Positions 8,317 through 13,836 of a DNA stretch of 28,120 bases are shown piece by piece. The stretch lies in the IMG/VR virus record IMGVR_UViG_3300031957_001887, positions 1 through 28,120 of that record, one strand, 5' to 3'. The stretch is from a virus. The notes beneath the pieces were generated by a model, which was not told where the DNA came from, did no database searches, and worked only from the letters and a program-made list of their open reading frames with translations. Positions within the stretch are counted from its first letter, which is position 1. The number at the start of each line of letters is the position of its first letter. The position numbers and the translations under genes are program-made.

Positions 8317-9534
8317 TTATGTACCAAACCTTGTATTTTGTCTTCTTTGTTCCGTATCTTGTCTTCGTTGTTGCCTTCTTCGTTGTCTGGCTTGTCGTCT
8401 TGAAACATTAGGGTCTTCTAAATCTTGTTGGAATTGTTCTCGTCTTGCGTCTCTTTGTGTTCTTCTTTGTTGTCTTCTACCTGGTGTAGGTAATGTTTTA
8501 TCTACTGGTGGTTCTTCAAATGGGAAAGATTTGGATATATTGTCGTAATGCATTGAAGTCATTGTTGGATTTTCTTTTCCAATGTATTGGAAATCAAAAG
8601 CTAACTGACATAGAAGTGGCATTTGTCTGCCGTCTTTCAACTCCCAAGTTGAGTTCTCAGGTATTGTTAAATTGACTGAGTTAAAGAAACCTGGTGCGTC
8701 ATTGAACATATCACCTAATGTCAAATAAACTATTGGTGCAACCGGTCTTGTATTATCGGTCACGCCAGTTTTACCAAAAAATTGTTTGTATTGTGGTAAT
8801 GTTAATCCTTTTGCGTAATTAATCTTTTCCCAAATAATCGGTATATCTTCTTCTCTTTGTGCAACGATATCAACGGTAAACGAAATACTTCTTGAATAAT
8901 CTCCGTAAACATAAACTTTGTCTGCACGACCAATATAGCTAAATGATGTTGTGTTGTTTGTTGAATTATCCGTTATACCACTTATTAAAGCTGGAAAAAT
9001 AATATATCTCCCGTTGACTGCGTCTCTAATTCTAAACTTTATAAAGTCTTCTGGTGGTTTATTAGTTAACACTCCCTCTCTATTTGGAAACTGGTCCAAT
9101 TGTCCAGGTTCACCACCATAACGAACTTGTAGATTTACTTCTTTATTTAACTTGTTGTCGAAAAATCTAACTGCATTTTCTTTTTGAGTTCTTGGTCTAT
9201 CTCTTCCGATTATATTTCTGAATAAACCTTGTAAACTTCCATCTCCAGTATCAAGATGTCTTTGTGGTTTTCTTTTTGTAAATTCTTGTGGTAATCCTTT
9301 TGCTAATGCAGGAGCTAATGGATTATAAATTCTTGTTCCACGTTTTGCATTTTGTGTTTGTAATATTGTTTGTTGTAAAATAAATGTTTTACCTTGTGGT
9401 GTTGTTAAGAAGTTTGCAAATCTTTGAACATTTTGAGCACCAAGTTCTGCTTGTAATGCCAATCCACCACGAAATATTAATTCACCTGACCTTGATACAT
9501 TTCTTACTAATTTTTCTGGATTGATTTCTATCAT
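8317..9534 (-). CDS. Baseplate/tail-tube initiator protein (gp48/gp54-like), 405 aa
   Basis: Probably the protein on which the tail tube starts to polymerise. Residues ~165-250 (IKFRIRDAVNGRYIIFPALI, then VYVYGDYSRSISFTVDIV) and a segment IIWEKINYAKGLTLPQYK form a pattern common to tube-like and tube-initiator proteins: a strand with Tyr and Arg, then a KINYxxxLxxPxY helix. The preceding tape-measure-like gene and following gp53-like gene match the T4 order 29-48-54. Residues 343-405 are an exceptional Arg/Gln-rich, low-complexity tail with about 18 arginines, likely disordered and possibly nucleic-acid or peptide binding. Whether it corresponds to gp48 or gp54 cannot be decided from the sequence alone. 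Confidence 0.75.
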   Translation of the reverse strand: MIEINPEKLVRNVSRSGELIFRGGLALQAELGAQNVQRFANFLTTPQGKTFILQQTILQTQNAKRGTRIYNPLAPALAKGLPQEFTKRKPQRHLDTGDGSLQGLFRNIIGRDRPRTQKENAVRFFDNKLNKEVNLQVRYGGEPGQLDQFPNREGVLTNKPPEDFIKFRIRDAVNGRYIIFPALISGITDNSTNNTTSFSYIGRADKVYVYGDYSRSISFTVDIVAQREEDIPIIWEKINYAKGLTLPQYKQFFGKTGVTDNTRPVAPIVYLTLGDMFNDAPGFFNSVNLTIPENSTWELKDGRQMPLLCQLAFDFQYIGKENPTMTSMHYDNISKSFPFEEPPVDKTLPTPGRRQQRRTQRDARREQFQQDLEDPNVSRRQARQRRRQQRRQDTEQRRQNTRFGT

Positions 9535-9543
9535 TATTTATTC

Positions 9544-10848
9544 CTAAAATACTGGTTGTATTACCTCAACTGAATTATCTTTTGCTGCAGTCTCACTTGT
9601 GTATCCGGCTATTTCTCTCAGAAAACCATTTGAAACATCAAGCTTATCTTGTACGGTTTCTCTTTCTTGTGCTTGTTCACCTGCGGCAATTCTTTGTAGT
9701 TCTCTAACTGATATACCGATTGCATCTGCGACTGCTTGTCTTTGAACAACATTTAAGGCCTGTAAATCACCTAAACCACCAATGACACTTTGTATTTCTG
9801 CTGTAAATCCAGCGATATCACCTTCTAATGATAATTGTCTTGCTTTTTCAAGATTTAATTGTTTACCAGTCAAGACTTGTGCTTTAAACTGATTAGTTAA
9901 TGATGTTTCAAATTGCAATACTGAGTCAGCTGCTTTCAATATGGTTTCTAAACTACCACCTATTTTTGCTGCTTCAATAGCTGCTTCTGCTAATCCTTTT
10001 GCTCCGTCCATTGAGAATTTAGCAAATGTTTCTGCATTTGAAGCCATATCACTCAATACTTTACCCGTAGCTACATTTGCTGATTTCGCCATATTGACTG
10101 CTGTTTGCGCTATATTGGTTGCGACATCAAAGGACGAACCTGTTAAGTCCATCATTACTTTATTGAATTGAACTATTTCTTTACCACTTACTCCTGTGTT
10201 TTGTGCTAAACGAGAAACATTAGCTGCGTTTTTTGCAGTAACATTTTCTAATGAACCAAATTCATTTACGATTTCTCCCAATGTGGTTTTAATTTTTGTA
10301 GCGTCTAATCCGATAACTTTAAATTTGGTTTCTTGAAATTTTAGTGGAATCAAAAGGTCTCGGGCTTGTTTAGTCGATACATTTAAGTCTTGACCTAAAT
10401 CTCTTGCTGCCATTCTGACTTTTCGTATAATTGCGAATAAAGCCACTACTGAAGCTATTAAAGCAGTTATTGGATTTCTGGTGACTAAATTTCTCAATAC
10501 TTGTGAAAAACTTTTTGCTCCGTCTGCACTTTGAATAAGTTTATCATAAACCATTTGTTGTAAACCACCTGTTTCTTTAATCTTTTCTTTAAGTTGTTTT
10601 TCTAATACATCGCCAACAATCGGTATTTTTTTCGTAAAACTGACAAACTGCTTTTCTAAATCTTCTGACTTTTTAAGAATTTCTTCAGTAACATCACCTG
10701 ATTCATTGAGAAGTTCGACTCTTTGTATCAGGTTATTAACAATGTCCATTCCTGTATCTTCACCCTGTTTTTCAAGTTTTCGAGCTCTTTCAAGAGCTTT
10801 TTCCTCTGCTCTTCTTGCTGCCTGTTGTCTTCTGCTTTCTTCAGCCAT
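9544..10848 (-). CDS. Tape-measure-like protein (gp29 position), 434 aa
   Basis: Likely the tail-length ruler. It begins with a charged coiled-coil (residues 1-70, Arg/Glu/Lys-rich), followed by a hydrophobic helix at about 126-144 (NPITALIASVVALFAII). A long alanine-rich helical region with weak repeats such as TNIAQTAVNMAKSANVATGK and GLAEAAIEAAKIGG comes next. These are hallmarks of tape-measure proteins, which insert into the membrane at ejection. At about 1.5 angstrom per residue, 434 residues would set a tail near 65 nm, shorter than T4, whose gp29 has 590 residues. The chaperone-type genes (gp26/gp51-like) lie just upstream, as is usual for tape-measure genes. Confidence in the class is moderate because the family has little sequence signature. 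Confidence 0.75.
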   Translation of the reverse strand: MAEESRRQQAARRAEEKALERARKLEKQGEDTGMDIVNNLIQRVELLNESGDVTEEILKKSEDLEKQFVSFTKKIPIVGDVLEKQLKEKIKETGGLQQMVYDKLIQSADGAKSFSQVLRNLVTRNPITALIASVVALFAIIRKVRMAARDLGQDLNVSTKQARDLLIPLKFQETKFKVIGLDATKIKTTLGEIVNEFGSLENVTAKNAANVSRLAQNTGVSGKEIVQFNKVMMDLTGSSFDVATNIAQTAVNMAKSANVATGKVLSDMASNAETFAKFSMDGAKGLAEAAIEAAKIGGSLETILKAADSVLQFETSLTNQFKAQVLTGKQLNLEKARQLSLEGDIAGFTAEIQSVIGGLGDLQALNVVQRQAVADAIGISVRELQRIAAGEQAQERETVQDKLDVSNGFLREIAGYTSETAAKDNSVEVIQPVF

Positions 10849-10894
10849 TAATATTCTCTTTGTTGGTTATGTGATTGAAAAATAAAAAACTTAT

Positions 10895-11155
10895 TTAAAC
10901 ATTAAGTCCAATACTGCGAGCCATAGCTTTTAACTCTTTCGCTGCTTTTGGATTATCTTTGATTCGTTGTTTAATTTTTTTTTCTAAATCTCTTGAATGT
11001 TTCACAAGGTCTGCTCTTTTTTTACTTAATTCAGGACTCTTATCAATCACTTTGTGGATTTTTGAAGTTCCTTTAGCGGCTATAATTGCAGCTATCGCCT
11101 TACTGAAAAATTCTCTCAGTTGTTTTTTATTTTCTTTTATAAATTTTTTATTCAT
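10895..11155 (-). CDS. Small basic protein between gp51-like and tape-measure genes, 86 aa
   Basis: No known domain. The protein is strongly basic and helical, with an alanine/isoleucine patch (FFSKAIAAIIAAKG) at residues 16-29 and a Lys/Arg-rich helix (HSRDLEKKIKQRIKDNP) in the second half. Both halves look like short amphipathic helices. It occupies the place between tail assembly chaperone genes and the ruler gene, where T4 has 27 and 28. A baseplate assembly or ruler-associated role is plausible but unproven. A weak TAGGA ribosome binding site precedes the ATG, and an ATAAATAT motif lies 16-23 bases upstream. Confidence 0.7.
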   Translation of the reverse strand: MNKKFIKENKKQLREFFSKAIAAIIAAKGTSKIHKVIDKSPELSKKRADLVKHSRDLEKKIKQRIKDNPKAAKELKAMARSIGLNV

Positions 11156-11170
11156 AGTTTTTTCCTATCA

Positions 11171-11178
11171 ATAAATAT
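11171..11178 (-). promoter_or_regulatory. ATATTTAT intergenic motif upstream of 86 aa gene
   Basis: Minus-strand ATATTTAT (plus ATAAATAT) lies 16 bases before the ATG at 11155, in the gap after the gp51-like frame. It is the same element seen before five other minus-strand genes here. Promoter function is inferred from position only. Confidence 0.35.
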
Positions 11179-11184
11179 CAAATT

Positions 11185-11472
11185 TTAAGATTTTTGTATA
11201 TCTGGTCTTTGTATTTGATTAGGTTTTTTATTGACTTCTTTGATTTGTCTTGACTCTTCTTTTTTTGCTTCTACGAGTTTTTGAGCATAAAATCTTCTCA
11301 AAGGAACTGGCATATTGTAGAGTTCGTTGTGATTAAACCCATTTCCATAATAGGCGATGTTGAAGAGTTCTTCGTGAATGGCCGCCCTATTACTCGGCGG
11401 CTGGCCAAAAAAATCCAATCCCGAGTGGGATATCAATTTTATGTAGATTCCCTGTTTGACTCGTGTAATCAA
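11185..11472 (-). CDS. 51: gp51-like baseplate assembly frame, probably made by frameshift
   Basis: Its C-terminal part (HEELFNIAYYGNGFNHNEL, then MPVPLRRFYAQKLVEAKK) matches the short T4 gp51-type proteins that help assemble the baseplate hub. The frame overlaps the end of the gp26-like gene by 83 bases. Upstream of the T7 run at 11407-11413 it has no ATG: the only start is a TTG at 11470-11472, just after an in-frame stop at 11476-11478, with a poor ribosome binding site. A +1 (or -2) shift at the T7 run would join 251 residues of the gp26 frame to 73 residues of this frame (about 324 in total). I therefore read it as a translational extension. Independent TTG initiation remains possible. 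Confidence 0.75.
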   Translation of the reverse strand: MITRVKQGIYIKLISHSGLDFFGQPPSNRAAIHEELFNIAYYGNGFNHNELYNMPVPLRRFYAQKLVEAKKEESRQIKEVNKKPNQIQRPDIQKS

Positions 11473-12160
11473 ACTTCAACTCAATGTCTGGTGTAATCAT
11501 TTCTTGGTATATTCTAAATGCACGAGTGTCTAATGCCAAGAATTCATTATCAACAAAATTATCAATTGTTTTTTGGTCAGTTTTTCCATTAACTGATTGA
11601 ATTTGATGTTTTAATCTTGTTGTTAAGTTGTATGAAATACCTGTAAGTTTTTCAGCTTTTTCATAATCTTTAAGAGTTTTTTCTATTTGTTTTTCATCTT
11701 TTTGTGTTAGTAGTTTGAAATTTATTTCTACTTTTGAATTAGGTAATGTAAAGTCAAAAGTGTTTCCTGCTAAATAAAGGTCTTCATCTATTTCTTTATT
11801 ATCCAACTTTGCTAAATCCACTACACACTCAACTTTTTCATTTGTGTCGGGGTCGGTAATTATAACTTGATAATCTTTTCCGTATCCTAAAATACGAGTT
11901 CCAATCATAAGTGCATTTTTATCCCCTAACAACATATCATCTAATTTAACTTTTGGGTCTGCTATTACTGATTCTAACAATTTAGTAATCACTACACCTT
12001 GTTCTATTAGATTTGTTGAAGTTAATATATCTTCTTCTTTTGCTGTCATATATTTGACATCTATGGTTCCACTACGCAAAGGACTATCTTCGGGATACAA
12101 TAATCCCTTTGAAGGTAAAGATAGAACTTCAGTAGGAAATCCGTACTGATTTTCAGCCAT
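11390..12160 (-). CDS. 26: gp26-like baseplate hub assembly protein, 256 aa
   Basis: Related to the T4 baseplate protein gp26 family (208 residues in T4). The N-terminus has the hallmark LSLPSKGLLYPE followed by KYMTAKEEDILTS, then a helical core and a Lys/Glu-rich stretch near residues 155-190. It ends GIGFFWPAAE; the FFWP ending is coded TTT TTT TGG, which is itself a slippery run. In the T4 family, gp26 acts with gp51 in hub assembly; by analogy with chaperone pairs in other phages, the two may serve the tape-measure protein. It is downstream of the membrane protein and tube genes. Its last 83 bases are shared with the gp51-like frame. Confidence 0.8.
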   Translation of the reverse strand: MAENQYGFPTEVLSLPSKGLLYPEDSPLRSGTIDVKYMTAKEEDILTSTNLIEQGVVITKLLESVIADPKVKLDDMLLGDKNALMIGTRILGYGKDYQVIITDPDTNEKVECVVDLAKLDNKEIDEDLYLAGNTFDFTLPNSKVEINFKLLTQKDEKQIEKTLKDYEKAEKLTGISYNLTTRLKHQIQSVNGKTDQKTIDNFVDNEFLALDTRAFRIYQEMITPDIELKFDYTSQTGNLHKIDIPLGIGFFWPAAE

Positions 12161-12198
12161 TCTGTTTTACTCCTTGATTAATTAAGAATTAATAACTA

Positions 12199-12417
12199 TT
12201 ATTTTTTACCCATAATTTTTTCAGCACCTGCGATACCGAAAGAACCAAGGGTTATGAATACAAACGAGTTGTATACCATATCATTTATAACTAAATCTTT
12301 TCCAACGATTCCTGTTCCTAAATCAACAACTGCGAATATTGTCATTACTGCGAATGCTGCAAATCCAATTATTGATTTTTCATTGTAATCGTTATCATCT
12401 TTAAATATTGCCCACAT
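12199..12417 (-). CDS. Two-helix small membrane protein, holin candidate, 72 aa
   Basis: Two hydrophobic helices are clear: about 16-38 (IIGFAAFAVMTIFAVVDLG) and 47-65 (MVYNSFVFITLGSFGIAG). They are separated by a short Lys/Asp/Asn turn, with a charged N-terminus (KDDNDYNEK) and a Lys-Lys end. A short protein with two helices and charged ends is typical of class II holins or of phage-encoded membrane proteins. No endolysin lies next to it, so lysis cannot be supported by context. It is tucked between the tube and gp26-like genes with ordinary spacing, so co-expression with tail proteins is expected. Confidence 0.75.
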   Translation of the reverse strand: MWAIFKDDNDYNEKSIIGFAAFAVMTIFAVVDLGTGIVGKDLVINDMVYNSFVFITLGSFGIAGAEKIMGKK

Positions 12418-12428
12418 AATTTTCTCCG

Positions 12429-12914
12429 TTAGAATTCAAGTATTGCGTAATCATACTGCATTGTTAAACCAATTTCAACAACATCATTAGATGCGAAATC
12501 TAAATCATTGAAGTTTGCTGCTGTTAAAAATGCGCCTTTAATTATCCATTGTTCAATCTTTTCCCCATTAGGACTTAATAGATTGAAAGTGATATCTTTT
12601 TTATATTCTGATGAGTATCCGTCAACACCTGTTACTGATTCGTGGTGTAGTCTAATCCACTCATTGACTGCTTGTGCTCCACTTGGAACGATTGGGTCAT
12701 ATAAAGTTACTTCAATTGGTTGCCAAGATGCTTTACCTTTTACATATCTTTTTGTATTAATATGGTCCAAAGTAACTGTATCGAAGGCGATTGATGGCCT
12801 TGCCATTGTTTTAACGAGATACGCTGGTATTCCGTCTATTTCCATAATAAACCTATTTTTTAATTTAGGTTCAAAAGGTGTAAAAAATATTTCATTTGGG
12901 TCTGCAAAAGCCAC
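12429..12914 (-). CDS. 19: Tail tube protein gp19
   Basis: Forms the inner tube through which DNA passes. Its length (161 residues) equals that of T4 gp19 (163). Characteristic features are NRFIMEIDGIPAYLVKTMARP near the N-terminus and a second strand pair (YVKGKASWQPIEVTLYDPI). The middle contains VNEWIRLHH, and the end reads LTMQYDYAILEF, typical of the tube family's beta-barrel fold. It starts with AGGAGAATT in front of ATG and has an ATATTTAT motif 35-42 bases upstream. In T4, gp18 and gp19 are adjacent; here a plus-strand cassette separates them. Confidence 0.95.
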   Translation of the reverse strand: MAFADPNEIFFTPFEPKLKNRFIMEIDGIPAYLVKTMARPSIAFDTVTLDHINTKRYVKGKASWQPIEVTLYDPIVPSGAQAVNEWIRLHHESVTGVDGYSSEYKKDITFNLLSPNGEKIEQWIIKGAFLTAANFNDLDFASNDVVEIGLTMQYDYAILEF

Positions 12915-12948
12915 TTGAATTCTCCTATAAATTTATTTCTATTCAGTA

Positions 12949-12956
12949 ATAAATAT
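12949..12956 (-). promoter_or_regulatory. ATATTTAT intergenic motif upstream of tube gene
   Basis: Minus-strand ATATTTAT (plus ATAAATAT) lies 35 bases before the tube ATG, in the divergent gap shared with the plus-strand cassette. Because it separates oppositely transcribed units, the tube gene needs its own promoter here, which makes this site the best promoter candidate among the group. Confidence 0.45.
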
Positions 12957-13021
12957 AACAAAATCAAAAAAAGTGTAGGGTTCTAATCATATCTTTTTAG
13001 AAGTTTTTTTGAAGTTTTTAC

Positions 13022-13050
13022 TTGACATTGTCATTTATTCATTGTATATT
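13022..13050 (+). promoter_or_regulatory. Consensus sigma70-type promoter of the plus-strand cassette
   Basis: TTGACA (13022-13027), a 17-base spacer and TATATT (13045-13050) followed by ATAGT. The predicted start is at about 13056-13058, which coincides with the first base of the microprotein ATG. The -35 lies in TTGACATTGTCAT, 12 of 13 bases identical to the palindrome at the left-edge promoter. Confidence 0.85.
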
Positions 13051-13055
13051 ATAGT

Positions 13056-13154
13056 ATGATTGATGAAATAATATGTGAAGAGTGTGGTGTTGAAATAGAC
13101 GGCTTTTTCCTTTGTGATGATTGTGAAGAAGAACTCTTTGAAGAAAATAATTAA
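13056..13154 (+). CDS. Zinc-ribbon microprotein, 32 aa, apparently leaderless
   Basis: A 32-residue protein with two Cys-x-x-Cys pairs, C7-E-E-C10 and C20-D-D-C23, spaced as in a minimal zinc ribbon. The rest is very acidic (Glu/Asp) with a GFF turn between the pairs. It starts at the ATG 6 bases after the -10 box, so its mRNA would begin at or next to the start codon; no ribosome binding site fits. Small zinc proteins of this type can bind nucleic acid or host proteins, but no function can be read from it. A second promoter follows directly downstream, before the next gene. Confidence 0.65.
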   Translation: MIDEIICEECGVEIDGFFLCDDCEEELFEENN

Positions 13155-13163
13155 AAAAAAAGC

Positions 13164-13192
13164 TTGACATTTACAAATAGTATTTGTATATT
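13164..13192 (+). promoter_or_regulatory. Second sigma70-type promoter with a 15-base dyad in the spacer
   Basis: TTGACA (13164-13169), 17-base spacer, TATATT (13187-13192) and ATAGT. Between the boxes, ACAAATA, one base, then TATTTGT (13173-13187) form a perfect 15-base inverted repeat ending in the first base of the -10. This is a good position for a repressor-type operator. It drives the 135-residue gene with a leader of about 25 bases. Confidence 0.8.
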
Positions 13193-13224
13193 ATAGTGTT
13201 ATGATAATGATAAAGGAAAACGAA

Positions 13225-13632
13225 ATGACTGAAAATACAACAATTGAAACAAGGAATTATGAAGATGCTTTGGTAACGAGAGAAATTCCAAACACTTATG
13301 GGTATTATAATGAAGCTGGTGAGTATGTAGAAAATGGAACTCATACCATTACTCATTATAGATATAATCATAATCCTATGGAATTATATGAAGCTAATCA
13401 AAATCAACCAGCTGTTAGGTTGGAAGATTATGAAGCTCCTTATTTTGAACAAGCTTTATACAAGGGTATTCCTATGGAATTTAGGTATAACCCAACTATC
13501 AGAAATATGATGATGACTGGTAATTTTAGAATTAAGTATCGTGGTGGTAGCAAACCACAATATGGCTTTGTGAGAAGTCAATACAATACATTGGCTGAAT
13601 ATGCTGATACCTTTGCTATTTATCCTAAATAG
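13225..13632 (+). CDS. Unknown protein of the plus-strand cassette, 135 aa
   Basis: I do not recognise it. The ATG at 13225 is chosen over those at 13201 and 13207 because AAAGGA (13212-13217) is correctly spaced in front of it; the earlier ATGs would sit almost at the predicted mRNA start. The protein is soluble and tyrosine-, asparagine- and glutamate-rich, with no membrane helix or signal peptide. It contains NTYGYYNEAGEYVENGT, a central DYEAPYFEQALYKG segment, and a C-terminal YRGGSKPQYGFVRSQY. It stands alone against the tail genes and is transcribed from an early-type promoter, so it is a moron-like accessory gene. Its TAG stop runs into a structured region and a bidirectional terminator. 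Confidence 0.8.
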   Translation: MTENTTIETRNYEDALVTREIPNTYGYYNEAGEYVENGTHTITHYRYNHNPMELYEANQNQPAVRLEDYEAPYFEQALYKGIPMEFRYNPTIRNMMMTGNFRIKYRGGSKPQYGFVRSQYNTLAEYADTFAIYPK

Positions 13633-13763
13633 GTGTTAATATCGTAATCGTAAGAACCTATTGAGTCGTGGGTTTTCGGTGACTACAAATTTGGAACCGA
13701 AAGGGTTATGTAGTGTTTCACGAGATTAGAAACAACCCTTGTGAGTTAGGTGGTTAAACTCTC
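13631..13763 (+). ncRNA. Candidate structured RNA with a pseudoknot after the cassette gene
   Basis: Helices found by eye: TCGTG/CACGA (13666-13670 with 13719-13723) as outer stem; TTTCGGT/ACCGAAA (13674-13680 with 13696-13702) as inner stem; and ACTACA/TGTAGT (13682-13687 with 13709-13714), which crosses the inner stem and makes an H-type pseudoknot inside the outer stem. A downstream hairpin GAGTT/AACTC spans 13743-13761, and AGGT...ACCT (13631-13659) may form a small upstream stem. An alternative pairing AAGGGTT/AACCCTT (13701-13707 with 13734-13740) competes with the inner stem, so the RNA could switch. It has the same strand and promoter as the 135-residue gene and ends at the terminator at 13791. 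It could be a 3' UTR element, a processed small RNA or a sensor. Confidence 0.4.
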
Positions 13764-13790
13764 AAATTTTATTCCTTCTTTATCATAACA

Positions 13791-13819
13791 AAAAACCCCC
13801 GAGAGTATCGGGGGTTTTT
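13791..13819. terminator. Bidirectional intrinsic terminator between convergent units
   Basis: CCCCCGA (13796-13802) pairs with TCGGGGG (13808-13814) around a 5-base loop, flanked by A5 on the left and T5 on the right. It therefore terminates both the plus-strand cassette and the minus-strand sheath gene, which converge here. Confidence 0.9.
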
Positions 13820-13836
13820 CTTAATCAATATTCCTA

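Noticed and set aside
12199-12417. Firm lysis gene call for the two-helix membrane protein
   Set aside because: No endolysin or spanin is adjacent, and two helices alone do not distinguish a holin from other small membrane proteins.
13201-13224. Start at the first ATG of the 143-residue version of the cassette protein
   Set aside because: The promoter predicts an mRNA start at about 13199, leaving no RBS; AAAGGA fits only the ATG at 13225.
13171-13371. Minus-strand hydrophobic frame of 66 residues
   Set aside because: It runs opposite the plus-strand promoter and the 135-residue gene, and has no RBS or upstream promoter.
13631-13763. Group I intron or tRNA in the structured region
   Set aside because: The pseudoknot pairings leave no space for P4-P6 of a group I intron, and no cloverleaf or CCA-type acceptor stem can be drawn.
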